64,000 bases of DNA from Lachnospiraceae bacterium (GTDB lineage Bacteria > Bacillota > Clostridia > Lachnospirales > Lachnospiraceae), in contig JAAWEK010000009.1 in assembly GCA_022794265.1 (NCBI GenBank), positions 1-64,000 on the forward strand, given 5' to 3'. Shown here piece by piece: positions 54,548 through 63,709 of this stretch (position 1 is its first letter; each line of letters begins with the position of its first letter). The notes below the pieces were generated by a model. The model was not told the origin of the DNA and did not search any database. It saw nothing but the letters and a program-made list of their open reading frames with translations. A program made the translations under genes and the position numbers.

Positions 54548-56761
54548 TTATTGATATTTCTTTTTAGACATTACATACCAGAGAGAACCTGTAATGAATA
54601 CGGAAGAATAACCGCCTGCAAGGATACCCACCATAATTGGCAGTGCAAATTCACGAATGGAAGATACTCCCAGAATAAACAGTACAAATACCATTACAAA
54701 TGTCGTAAAGGATGTATAAATACTTCTAGTAAGTGTCTGTGTAATACTTGCATTCACAATTTCCTTTAAATCAATTTTCTTGGAATTTGCCTTTTCTGCA
54801 AGATTTTCCCTGATTCGGTCAAAAATAACGATGGTTGCATTGATGGAGTAACCTACGATTGTAAGCATACATGCAATAAAAGTTGTACCAACCGTAGTTC
54901 TGGACAAAGCATAAAAGCCCAGCACAATCAATACGTCATGTATCAGTGCAATAACAGCACTTCCTGCAAACTTAAGATTTTTAAACCGGAACCATATATA
55001 TATCAGCATGCAAAGTGTTGCAAGAGTAACCGCTATGATGGCATCCGACTGCATTTCCTTACTGACACTGGAACTGATATTGGTTTCTTCAAAGCTGTCT
55101 TCCATTGCACCAAAATCGTCAATCAATTTTTTCTTAAATGCTTCCCGGGTTTCCGTTTCCTTTATAACCGGAGTCTTAATGGTATATTTATTGGAGCCTG
55201 TTTCTTTCTGTCCCTGAATGTCACTGCTTCCGATAATCTCAGACAGTTCCGGTTTTATCTTATCATTGAATTCATCAATGGAGATATCCTTCGGAAATTC
55301 CAATGTAGTCGCTGTACCGCCCTTAAATTCTATACTGTAATTAAAAGCGCCGTTATCGTTTACAGCATTATATACAACACCGGCTGCTCCTGCCAGAATA
55401 CAGATAACGGATATACTGAACCATATCGCTTTCTTACTCAGGAAGTCAACAGTTTTTCTTTCTTTCTGTACACCATAAAATTTCCTGTCTTTGAATCCCA
55501 TATTATAGAACAAAATTACCAGAACCCTGGATACTACCATTGCCGTAATCATGGATAATACAATACCAATGGCAAGAGTTGTTGCAAATCCCTGTACCGG
55601 CCCCGTTCCTTTCCACATCAGAACCAATGCAGCGATAAAGGTGGTAATATTGCCGTCCACAATTGCAGAAGTCGCTTTTTTGAATCCTACTTTTATCGCC
55701 GATTCCGTTGTCTTTCCCAAAGCCAGTTCTTCTTTAATACGGGCATAAATGATTACATTGGCATCCACCGCCATACCGATGGAAAGTATAATACCTGCAA
55801 TACCCGGCAAAGTCAGTGTTAAATCAAATCCGTTTAATACCAGTAATTCCAATATGGTATATAATGCAAGCGCAATACCTGACACAAGACCTGGAATCCG
55901 GTATACAATCATCATAAATAAAATTACTACAACCAATCCAATCAGGCCTGCTAAAAGGCTTGTCTCAATGGCATCATTTCCCAGTTTCGCACTAACAACC
56001 TTGGAACTGATTTCCTCCAGTTCCAGACTGAGGGAACCGATACGGATTGTGGAAGCCAGAGAATTTGCCTCTTCTAATGAACCAATTTTATTAATAACAG
56101 CCTCACCTGTTGTAATGGCGCTCTCCACAGTTGGAGAACTAATGATTTTGTCATCATATAAAATGGAAATTGTCTTTCCAAGATTGGTTGTTGTGGCATC
56201 CGCAAACTTCTTTGTGCCAGCCTCGGTCATTTCAAGTGCCACCACATATTCGGATGCTCCGGTACTGTTAGATGTCTGGGCTCTGCCCTGGGCATCCGCT
56301 ACATCAGAACCGGTCAGCCACACTTTGTACCGGCTTCCGCTTTCCGTTACATACAACGGATAGGTATCATCTCCGGTAAAATCCTCATCTGCTTCCGTTA
56401 CAAACATCAGGGAACCCGGTTTGCCCAGCTCCGAAATTACAGATTCCGAATCATACTGTCCTGGTATATCCACAGTAATTCTGTTGTCGCCTTCCTTATA
56501 TACCTCTGATTCGGTACTGAAATTTGCAACACGAAGCTGCAATTTGTACACCGTATCGTTTACCTGTTCTTTTGTAAAACTCTCATCCTGGATTTCATAA
56601 GTAATACTTACTCCACCCTTTAGATCCAATCCTAATATAATGTTTTCTGCTGAACCTGTTTTCTTACTGCCTATACCAAATCCTGCCACATAACCCACAA
56701 ATACAATACAGAGCAATGCAAGAATGAATAGAACAATACTGTTACTCTTCTTTAGCTTCAT
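54548..56761 (-). CDS. secDF: Fused protein translocase subunit SecDF
   Basis: Membrane protein of 737 residues that uses the proton gradient to pull exported proteins through SecYEG. The SecD half has TM1, LGLDLKGGVSITYEI (D1), a periplasmic P1 domain and the TM block with ILSIGMAVDANVIIYARIKEE (D4/D5). The SecF half starts near 425 (FNYSIEFKGGTATTLEF) and has YSINATIVIFDRIRENL (D6). Separate secD and secF are the rule in many bacteria; the fusion is common in Firmicutes. GGAG is 6 nt before the ATG at 56761. Confidence 0.96.
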   Translation of the reverse strand: MKLKKSNSIVLFILALLCIVFVGYVAGFGIGSKKTGSAENIILGLDLKGGVSITYEIQDESFTKEQVNDTVYKLQLRVANFSTESEVYKEGDNRITVDIPGQYDSESVISELGKPGSLMFVTEADEDFTGDDTYPLYVTESGSRYKVWLTGSDVADAQGRAQTSNSTGASEYVVALEMTEAGTKKFADATTTNLGKTISILYDDKIISSPTVESAITTGEAVINKIGSLEEANSLASTIRIGSLSLELEEISSKVVSAKLGNDAIETSLLAGLIGLVVVILFMMIVYRIPGLVSGIALALYTILELLVLNGFDLTLTLPGIAGIILSIGMAVDANVIIYARIKEELALGKTTESAIKVGFKKATSAIVDGNITTFIAALVLMWKGTGPVQGFATTLAIGIVLSMITAMVVSRVLVILFYNMGFKDRKFYGVQKERKTVDFLSKKAIWFSISVICILAGAAGVVYNAVNDNGAFNYSIEFKGGTATTLEFPKDISIDEFNDKIKPELSEIIGSSDIQGQKETGSNKYTIKTPVIKETETREAFKKKLIDDFGAMEDSFEETNISSSVSKEMQSDAIIAVTLATLCMLIYIWFRFKNLKFAGSAVIALIHDVLIVLGFYALSRTTVGTTFIACMLTIVGYSINATIVIFDRIRENLAEKANSKKIDLKEIVNASITQTLTRSIYTSFTTFVMVFVLFILGVSSIREFALPIMVGILAGGYSSVFITGSLWYVMSKKKYQ

Positions 56762-56872
56762 TTTCTTCTCCATGCTATTCTGCACTTCTTACTGAAGGAG
56801 ATTCGCACATAATCCTTTCTTTTATTTTATTCACAGGTGATTCCATTTTATAATGGAACTGCACCAACCTGA

Positions 56873-58240
56873 CTATTCTGAATCTTCCGCCAGAGCTGCT
56901 TTTATCATAATCGCACACTCAACTCTTTTTCTTTCCATTTCACAGCCGATATCATAAGCATCGGTTATGGATCCGTGAAACTGATAAGAATTGGCGGCGC
57001 ACCCACCGCTACAATAGTATTTTGCAAAACAGCTTCTGCACTTATCTTTTGCATATACATTACACATTTTAAATTCATCACAGATATCTGTTCTTGTGAT
57101 ACCATCCTCCACATTGCCTAATAAAAAGTCTTCCCTGCCCACAAACTGATGGCATGGATATAAATCTCCCCATGGAGTAACCGCCAGATATTCAGTACCT
57201 GAACCACAGCCGGACAACCGCTTTGCCACACATGGTCCCTGTTCCAAATCTATCATAAAATGAAAGAAGTTAAATCCTCTTCCCTCTTTTTTGCGCTTTA
57301 TAAATTCCTTAGCCAAAGCATCGTATTCTTCCATTATTTTCGGTAAATCTTCTTCCCGAATGGCATATGACTGGCTGTCATCTCCTACTACCGGCTCTAT
57401 AGACATCTGCTGAAATCCCAAATCGGCAAAATGAATCACATCCTGCGAGAAATCAAGATTGTCATGTGTAAATGTTCCCCTGACATAATAGTTTGTCTGA
57501 TTTCTGCTATCTGCCAGTTTTTGAAATTTCGGAACGATTAAATCATAACTGCCTGCTCCATTACGAAACGGCCGCATTTTATCATTTACTTCTTTCCGGC
57601 CGTCCAGACTCAGAACCACATTTGACATTTCCTGATTGACAAATTCCATAACTTCATCATTCAGCAACACACCATTGGTAGTCAGAGTAAATCTGAATTT
57701 TTTATTATATTTCTCTTCCTGGGAACGTCCGTATCGTACTAACTCTTTCACTACTTCCCAGTTCATAAGGGGCTCTCCACCGAAAAAATCAACTTCCAGA
57801 TTGTGCCTGTTTCCTGAATTCTTAATCAGAAAATCCAAAGCTTTTTTCCCCACTTCAAAACTCATCAGCGCTCTTCTGCCGTGATATTCCCCCTCTTCTG
57901 CGAAGCAATATTTGCATGCCAGATTGCAATCATGGGCAATATGAAGACACAATGCCTTTACAACTGTTTTTCTTTTCTTAAAATCAGCTATATAATTCTG
58001 ATATATATCCTCTGTATACAATAATTCCTGTTCTTTTAACTGTGATACTTCATCAATGGCTTCCGCTATTAACTCTTTGGAATACCCTGATTCCGTTCCC
58101 AGCCTGTCTATAATCTGTTCTCTGGTATTTTCTTCGAAAAGCGGAATCACATCATAGACCACATCATCAACCACATGCACGGAACCGCTGTTTACATCAA
58201 GAACAATATTATAACCATTATTCTTATACTGGTGAATCAC
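56873..58240 (-). CDS. scfB: SCIFF peptide maturase (radical SAM/SPASM)
   Basis: Radical SAM enzyme of 455 residues that forms thioether bonds in the SCIFF peptide. A RiPP-recognition-like N-terminal region is followed by CLHIAHDCNLACKYCFAEEG (CxxxCxxC, about 97-116) and FFGGEPLMNWEVV. The C-terminal SPASM cysteines are in GPCVAKRLSGCGSGTEYL, PCHQFVG and CRSCFAKYYCSGGCAANSY. Starts at GTG 58240. It follows scfA, separated by a hairpin, as across Clostridia. Confidence 0.97.
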   Translation of the reverse strand: MIHQYKNNGYNIVLDVNSGSVHVVDDVVYDVIPLFEENTREQIIDRLGTESGYSKELIAEAIDEVSQLKEQELLYTEDIYQNYIADFKKRKTVVKALCLHIAHDCNLACKYCFAEEGEYHGRRALMSFEVGKKALDFLIKNSGNRHNLEVDFFGGEPLMNWEVVKELVRYGRSQEEKYNKKFRFTLTTNGVLLNDEVMEFVNQEMSNVVLSLDGRKEVNDKMRPFRNGAGSYDLIVPKFQKLADSRNQTNYYVRGTFTHDNLDFSQDVIHFADLGFQQMSIEPVVGDDSQSYAIREEDLPKIMEEYDALAKEFIKRKKEGRGFNFFHFMIDLEQGPCVAKRLSGCGSGTEYLAVTPWGDLYPCHQFVGREDFLLGNVEDGITRTDICDEFKMCNVYAKDKCRSCFAKYYCSGGCAANSYQFHGSITDAYDIGCEMERKRVECAIMIKAALAEDSE

Positions 58241-58267
58241 TTTGCTACCATACCTTTCTAACGCACG

Positions 58268-58322
58268 ATAACAGAGTCAGTGCCTGTATTTTTCTGCAAA
58301 CGCCCTGCACCGGCTCTGTTAT
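58268..58322 (-). promoter_or_regulatory. Intercistronic hairpin between scfA and scfB
   Basis: ATAACAGAGCCGGTGC pairs with GCACTGACTCTGTTAT (16 bp) in the minus-strand RNA. Two pairs are G-U there and would be A-C mismatches on the other strand, which supports transcription from the minus strand. There is no T-run, so it may stabilise the scfA message rather than terminate fully. Confidence 0.72.
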
Positions 58323-58356
58323 GAGAATTATCTTCTTATACTGAATTTCGTATTTT

Positions 58357-58497
58357 TTATTTGTTCTCGCAGCTCTGATTTCCAACTGTACATGATGTCT
58401 TACATGCTGACTGGCAGGATGTCTGACATTCTCCGCAACCGCCTTTTTTCATGGTATCTTTTAAAGTCTTTGTACTTAATGTCTTTACGTGTTTCAT
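58357..58497 (-). CDS. scfA: SCIFF (six cysteines in forty-five) peptide precursor
   Basis: A 46-residue RiPP precursor, nearly invariant in Clostridia. It begins MKHVKTLSTKTLKDTM and contains GGCGECQTSCQSACKTSC followed by TVGNQSCENK, with all six cysteines present. AAGGAGG lies 7 nt upstream. Downstream on the same strand is its maturase scfB. The role of the mature peptide is not established. Confidence 0.97.
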   Translation of the reverse strand: MKHVKTLSTKTLKDTMKKGGCGECQTSCQSACKTSCTVGNQSCENK

Positions 58498-58530
58498 GGA
58501 ATATCCTCCTTTAATTCATTAGCTTGCATT

Positions 58531-58558
58531 ATTATAACACATAATATGAATATTTCAA
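58531..58558 (-). promoter_or_regulatory. Promoter of scfA
   Basis: Minus-strand TTGAAA (58553-58558), 16-nt spacer, TATAAT (58531-58536), about 34 nt before the scfA start. Confidence 0.72.
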
Positions 58559-58568
58559 AGTTTTTTTT

Positions 58569-58928
58569 CTAACTAATCATTCCGCCTAACATACCTCCCC
58601 CTACACATGCCAAAAGCGCATACAGAGAATGTGGTGTAAATATATCCGGCTCTTTCATTACTATTATGGAAATCAGTAGCAAAATTATAAAATAGACGGC
58701 TCCTACCATCATGCCAAATAAATATTTTTTTCGGCCGGCAATTTTTCCAAATATAAATCCTCCAACAAAGTTAGATAATACATATGTAACATAAACCCCT
58801 ATCATTATTTTGCTGTTATTAATCTGAAGTTTATAAAATAATAATGTCATGATAAGTAACATAAGTAATGTTGTTATGTAGGTACATGCAAGCGTTTTCA
58901 CAATCCTGAATATATTATTTTTAACCAT
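58569..58928 (-). CDS. TIGR04086-type membrane protein
   Basis: Membrane protein of 119 residues with four TMs (YITTLLMLLIMTLLFYKLQ, IGVYVTYVLSNFVGGFIFG, FGMMVGAVYFIILLLISIIV, LLACVGGGMLGGMI). It fits the TIGR04086 family, which is usually next to the SCIFF genes. The function is unknown, though the fixed linkage with scfA/scfB and secDF suggests export or handling of the peptide (inference). Confidence 0.83.
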   Translation of the reverse strand: MVKNNIFRIVKTLACTYITTLLMLLIMTLLFYKLQINNSKIMIGVYVTYVLSNFVGGFIFGKIAGRKKYLFGMMVGAVYFIILLLISIIVMKEPDIFTPHSLYALLACVGGGMLGGMIS

Positions 58929-59114
58929 ACCCTTCTCCCTGTTACTAATTTATTCTATATTAAAATATATTTGTCTGCTTTGGAAATATGTAAATTTTCT
59001 GCTTATTTTTTAATTTTTTCCATTGTTTTTTCCCGAACCCCTTTACACCCAAAGATTTTTAAGGTAAAATTCTTTCATTATAGTTATAAATAAACAGAAT
59101 TGAGGTAAAAACAT

Positions 59115-60368
59115 TTGAGTACATCATCTATAACAATGATAATTATATTATTAATACTGATTATTTTATCCGCATTTTTTTCATCTGCAGAAACAGCTTT
59201 AACAACAGTCAGCAAAATTACCATTCGTTCTATGATAGAGGAAGGTAATAAAAAAGCAGTTATCGTAGACAAAATTATTAACAATCAGGGTAAAATGCTG
59301 AGTGCGATTCTAATCGGCAATAATCTGGTAAATATAATTGCATCGGCTCTGGCCACTATTCTGGCACAAAATTTATTTGGTCAGTATGCGGTCAGCTTTG
59401 CCACCGGACTACTGACGATTGTAGTATTAATCTTTGGCGAGATTACACCGAAGTCCCTGGCTACACTGAATGCTCTGAAACTATCCCTGGCCTATTCAAA
59501 AATTATATATTCATTAATGTTCTTACTGACACCGGCTATTTTTATCATTAATAAAATGGCATATTTCTTTATGCGGATATTAGGTATTGACCCTACCAGG
59601 AAAATGGCTTCCATTACAGAAACAGAACTGCGTACCATCGTAGATGTCAGTCACGAAGAAGGCATTATTGAAAAAGAAGAACGGCAGATGATTAATAATG
59701 TGTTTGATTTCGGCGATGCTATCGCATCCGATGTCATGGTTCCCAAAATTGATATGGCTATGGCGGATATTAACAGCACATATGAAGAACTGATTAAAAT
59801 CTTCCGTTCCGAAAAATATACCAGAATCCCAATTTTTCAAGATAGTACGGATAATGTCATTGGTATCATCAATATGAAAGACCTGCTTTTATATAACCCG
59901 GAAGAAATCTTTGATGTCAGAAAATATCTGCGCTCCGCATTCTATACATATGAATCAAAAAAATTATCCGAGCTGATGATTGAAATGAAAAAAACTTCCG
60001 TTAATATTGTTATCGTACTGGATGAATACGGTGTTACCGCCGGACTCATTACACTGGAAGACCTGCTGGAAGAAATTGTTGGTGAAATCCATGACGAATA
60101 CGATTTAGACGAAGATGAACCGATTAAAAAAATATCAGAAAATATATATATTTTAGAAGGCCAGATGAAAATCGACGATTTAAATGATTACCTTGGCGTT
60201 AATCTTTCTTCCGATGATTATGATTCCATTGGCGGTCTCATAATTGAAAAACTTGACCGTCTGCCTACTGTGGGCGATAAAATAACGATTGACTCTCTTT
60301 CCTTTAAAGTAACTTCCATGGATAAAATGAGAATCAACTACGTGGAATTATTAATCAATTCAAAATAA
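59115..60368 (+). CDS. CNNM/CorC-type hemolysin-family protein
   Basis: Membrane protein of 417 residues. The DUF21/CNNM domain spans about 1-190 (ILSAFFSSAETALTTVSKI, then LIGNNLVNIIASALATILA). Two CBS domains follow at about 205-330 (VMVPKIDMAMADI, VLDEYGVTAGLITLEDLLEE), then a C-terminal CorC_HlyC domain (DDYDSIGGLIIEKL). Such proteins are linked to magnesium/cobalt efflux; 'hemolysin' is historical. TTG start with GAGG about 9 nt upstream. Its 3' end overlaps the convergent minus gene by 31 bp. Confidence 0.93.
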   Translation: MSTSSITMIIILLILIILSAFFSSAETALTTVSKITIRSMIEEGNKKAVIVDKIINNQGKMLSAILIGNNLVNIIASALATILAQNLFGQYAVSFATGLLTIVVLIFGEITPKSLATLNALKLSLAYSKIIYSLMFLLTPAIFIINKMAYFFMRILGIDPTRKMASITETELRTIVDVSHEEGIIEKEERQMINNVFDFGDAIASDVMVPKIDMAMADINSTYEELIKIFRSEKYTRIPIFQDSTDNVIGIINMKDLLLYNPEEIFDVRKYLRSAFYTYESKKLSELMIEMKKTSVNIVIVLDEYGVTAGLITLEDLLEEIVGEIHDEYDLDEDEPIKKISENIYILEGQMKIDDLNDYLGVNLSSDDYDSIGGLIIEKLDRLPTVGDKITIDSLSFKVTSMDKMRINYVELLINSK

Positions 60369-60976
60369 TCCAGGTTTCCCTTCTGTTTTAATGCTGCGCC
60401 AGACAAAAAATATCGGCTGTATCCGTTTCCGTTCAATTGTAAAGTAACATCTTCACATAATATCAGAAACGAATACTCTGATATTGTCTGGCTGTATGAT
60501 TCTCCGCTATTTGCTGGTATGTTTATTTTATATTTCTCTGAATCCGTTTTATTATTCACGGCCCTTGACAGACTTCTGACAATGACTTTTACTTTTTCTT
60601 CATGTTCTTCTGTTTCAAATAATATTTTGCTACTCCATCTTCCTTCTGAATACACAAAATAGCCATTTCTTTCCACATAAATTATTTTTTTTACAAATAG
60701 TGGTATATATTGTCTGATTTCTGCTTCTTCCAACAACAAAGAACTTTCCTTCATAAATTCCAAAATCATCTTATCTTTATCTATCAGAGGGAATAGATTT
60801 CCATCTACTCCCCCATAACCCTCTTTCATGGCATCCACTACTATCTCATCCATAATTTTATTCAATTCTGCTGTTGTAAAAATCACTGATTCTGATGCCC
60901 GGTTCCCGATGCTATATGATAAATAAAATGCCATAAATACAATACAAAATATTATAGAAAAATCAGTAGCTTTCAT
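60338..60976 (-). CDS. Membrane-anchored pseudopilin-like protein of a Tad-like cluster
   Basis: Protein of 212 residues with an N-terminal hydrophobic helix (FSIIFCIVFMAFYLSYSIG) and an extracellular part; no known domain is recognised. It overlaps the previous gene of the cluster by 14 bp, and its 3' end overlaps the CNNM gene tail to tail. The layout (short N-tail, one TM, beta-rich remainder) is that of minor pilins. Confidence 0.6.
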   Translation of the reverse strand: MKATDFSIIFCIVFMAFYLSYSIGNRASESVIFTTAELNKIMDEIVVDAMKEGYGGVDGNLFPLIDKDKMILEFMKESSLLLEEAEIRQYIPLFVKKIIYVERNGYFVYSEGRWSSKILFETEEHEEKVKVIVRSLSRAVNNKTDSEKYKINIPANSGESYSQTISEYSFLILCEDVTLQLNGNGYSRYFLSGAALKQKGNLDYFELINNST

Positions 60977-61409
60977 CTTTTATTTTTCCTCCGTAATATC
61001 CCACCAATGTACCATCCTGTTTTTTTACCTTTAATTTTACAACATCTCCTGTCCGGAACCGATATACACCATCATTCGCAAGTGTTTCCAAAATCCAGTC
61101 TGTGGAATTCATTTGCACTCCAATCTCGTTTTCTATTTGAAAATGCTGTATTTCTATATCATATACATTACCTGTATCCTCCAATGCATTCAGAAAATTC
61201 AGATACATACTGCCGGTAAGACAGCCGGTATTTCGGACCCGGTCGGTTAAATCTATAATTTCCGTATAAACAAACGTCTGCATTGCCCGGTTATTTTCTT
61301 CAATCATGATTAATACTGGAGCAATAAACATTAAAACCGAACTAAGTATAACTGCCGTTACCTTTGAAAATACATCACTCAGACTGAACCACCTCCGGAT
61401 TTCTTTCAT
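60963..61409 (-). CDS. TadE-like minor pilin candidate
   Basis: Protein of 148 residues: TM at about 15-35 (VTAVILSSVLMFIAPVLIMI), then an extracellular part with RFRTGDVVKLKVKKQDGTLV. No family could be named with confidence. It overlaps both neighbours (51-residue gene and 212-residue gene), so the cluster is translationally coupled. Confidence 0.6.
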   Translation of the reverse strand: MKEIRRWFSLSDVFSKVTAVILSSVLMFIAPVLIMIEENNRAMQTFVYTEIIDLTDRVRNTGCLTGSMYLNFLNALEDTGNVYDIEIQHFQIENEIGVQMNSTDWILETLANDGVYRFRTGDVVKLKVKKQDGTLVGYYGGKIKDESY

Positions 61410-61530
61410 TGAAATATATTTTTTTGTTATTTTCTTCTAAAATATTATGGAAATAAATCAGAATTTCCAATGCTGCCAGAAACATAAAAATTCCCATCCC
61501 CATGTACACAATTTTAAATACATGTTCCAT
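61375..61530 (-). CDS. Small membrane protein, 51 residues
   Basis: Short frame with one hydrophobic helix: MEHVFKIVYMGMGIFMFLAA, then LEILIYFHNILEENNKK. AGGA precedes the ATG at 61530. It starts 8 bp after the stop of the 149-residue gene, and its 3' part overlaps the start of the next gene by 35 bp. Position and spacing support a real gene of the cluster, perhaps a small pilin-like part. Confidence 0.65.
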   Translation of the reverse strand: MEHVFKIVYMGMGIFMFLAALEILIYFHNILEENNKKIYFNERNPEVVQSE

Positions 61531-61538
61531 ATTCCATC

Positions 61539-61988
61539 CTATTTCTGCTGAAACTTAATTCCGGTTATCGCACCGTTTTCATTTCTGATAACAGTACCCT
61601 CAAAAATTGCATATGGATTTATATAGGAGGCAGATGTGGCTGACTGGGCTATATTGTATGTATTTTTGTTTTGTGTTTTCAGTTCTCCGCTGTTTTCATC
61701 AAAACTATATCCATAATAGGTACTGTTAGTCTTTGTCACTACATAGATACCGACTTCCTGCCCGCTAACCTTTTTTATAGCGTTAATCACCTCATTACCG
61801 GATACTTTACTCCCATCGTATATACTTTTATCACTTTCTGAAAACTCACTGTTGATTTTGCCAATTCGGCTGGTTCCCGCTGATGCCGTAGCCTGCGCCT
61901 CCTTTGATATATAAAATCCCAATGATATAACCACGCATGTAATAATGGTTCCTGCTGCCAATATTAACCCCTTTAAACTATTTTCCAT
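61539..61988 (-). CDS. Pilin-like secreted protein of the Tad-like cluster
   Basis: Protein of 149 residues: short N-tail MENSLKG, a hydrophobic helix (LILAAGTIITCVVISLGFYI), then an extracellular beta-rich domain (GIYVVTKTNSTYYGYSFDEN). The N-terminus looks like a prepilin with cleavage possible after Gly7. It could be the major pilin of the system; no family name is certain. Confidence 0.6.
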   Translation of the reverse strand: MENSLKGLILAAGTIITCVVISLGFYISKEAQATASAGTSRIGKINSEFSESDKSIYDGSKVSGNEVINAIKKVSGQEVGIYVVTKTNSTYYGYSFDENSGELKTQNKNTYNIAQSATSASYINPYAIFEGTVIRNENGAITGIKFQQK

Positions 61989-62068
61989 ACTATTTCGTCC
62001 TTTCCCTGTTTTGTTATTTTAGAATACCTATGTTCATCTGTTTTATTTCTATCCCTGTATAAACAGTT

Positions 62069-63709
62069 TCAAAGTTTAAACGCTGATAATTGTTTTAATC
62101 CATAATATACAAACGGAACAATTAACTCTGCAATTATCACCAGACATAACGGAATAAATGCGATTGTTTTAGCAACAACTGCTTTATTGTTTAATATCAC
62201 TTCATTTTCCTGTTTATGTTTTTCAATATAGTAAATCCGTTCCGATAATATATCCGAAAATGCCTCGCTGATACCTATCCGGTCACTAACAATAAAACAA
62301 TCCAGTATCCGCTCATAGGGCAGAAAACTTATCGTTTCTTTTGCTTTGTAAAATGCCTGAATTCCATCATATGTCAGACTGTCAGCAATCATTTCCAGAT
62401 TATTTTTAAAGACAACAGCAAATTGTTCCATCCATTCAATAATCAGCTCCACAGTTACCCGGTCCATGTACATTAAGATTAATATAATCGATTGAAATCT
62501 GACCACTTCTTCCTCCCTGTGAATTTCCAGCATCATTTTTCTCATCATTATATTTAGAGTCTCAAAATGATATGCAATTACCGAACTGCAGACTGTCAAA
62601 AATATACCCAGTAAAAATCCACCATATGCAACACCCATGACAGATATTCGAAACAAACCGATACTGGTCAGTAATGTCAGCATTATTATAAAGGTTATTC
62701 CTCCGTTCATAATCTGCTTTGCCATAAGTTCTTTTACATTATAAGGATATACGATAGATTTCAGCATTTGCTCCCTATTATAATAATAATGATATTTTTT
62801 AGAGATACGTTTCATCAATAATCTGTTTATCCATTGAATGTCCAGAAATTCTTCCACCCACTGGCTTTTATGCCTGTCAAAGTCAATGGGATATTTTAAT
62901 TTCATAATTATATGATATATCATCAATGATACTGCCGTTATAAAAACTGTAGTTATGGCTCCGGCTATCTCCAGATAAAATCCCCGTAACTCCGGCATAT
63001 TATGTATTCCCCACTGTTCTATTAATTTTATGGAGAAAACCGGAAGAATCGTAACCCCGGTTAATCCCATAAATAACGCCCTGGTTTTTTCTCTTTTTAA
63101 TATTTCAATATTTATATCTTCTTTTAAATAACCGATATTGGTTAAAAACAGCGACTTACCCTTTATCTTCTTATCTCCGTAAAATATCACTGTCTCACAT
63201 AATGCATAAAAGGTTAAAAAAAGATGATTGGGTGCCAGTTCCTCATAAACTTCAACAGATTCCTCCTTTTTCCATGCATTCAGACTCTCTATCATTTTCA
63301 TTCCCTGCAGAGACATTTCATACCCAGAATTTTGAACAGCTTCCTGCAAAGCTTCTTCCAGCATTCCATCAAACCGAAACTGAAACCGGATATCCTGAAT
63401 AAATTTCTCAAATTGCTTTAACAGTTTTATTTCCAGTCTGTCATAGCCGGAATATATACTGTTTAAACCCTGGGCATACAGCAATACCGCCCCCGCTATA
63501 CAGAAATAAAATGAAACTCTTCCCAATAATACTATAATTGTCATAAAAAGAACTGCCATAAATATTAGTTTTATAAGTTTCTGTTCCGTTTTCCGGATTA
63601 ACGTCTGAGAATCCATAGGATATATAATCTTTAGCCTGTTCTCTATCCGATTTATCATATTCTTTGTAATCCTGTTTTTAGAACAGAAATTATACAGGAA
63701 ACATCTCAT
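62069..63709 (-). CDS. Type II secretion F-like (TadB/TadC-type) membrane protein
   Basis: Inner-membrane platform protein of 546 residues. TMs lie near 45-85, 205-275, 335-385 and 515-540. Two T2SSF-like cytoplasmic segments are seen, one early (IQDIRFQFRFDGMLEEALQE) and one late (GISEAFSDILSERIYYIEKH), so it may combine TadB and TadC. GGAGG is 6 nt before the ATG. Its start overlaps the stop of the ATPase gene by 20 bp. Confidence 0.75.
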   Translation of the reverse strand: MRCFLYNFCSKNRITKNMINRIENRLKIIYPMDSQTLIRKTEQKLIKLIFMAVLFMTIIVLLGRVSFYFCIAGAVLLYAQGLNSIYSGYDRLEIKLLKQFEKFIQDIRFQFRFDGMLEEALQEAVQNSGYEMSLQGMKMIESLNAWKKEESVEVYEELAPNHLFLTFYALCETVIFYGDKKIKGKSLFLTNIGYLKEDINIEILKREKTRALFMGLTGVTILPVFSIKLIEQWGIHNMPELRGFYLEIAGAITTVFITAVSLMIYHIIMKLKYPIDFDRHKSQWVEEFLDIQWINRLLMKRISKKYHYYYNREQMLKSIVYPYNVKELMAKQIMNGGITFIIMLTLLTSIGLFRISVMGVAYGGFLLGIFLTVCSSVIAYHFETLNIMMRKMMLEIHREEEVVRFQSIILILMYMDRVTVELIIEWMEQFAVVFKNNLEMIADSLTYDGIQAFYKAKETISFLPYERILDCFIVSDRIGISEAFSDILSERIYYIEKHKQENEVILNNKAVVAKTIAFIPLCLVIIAELIVPFVYYGLKQLSAFKL

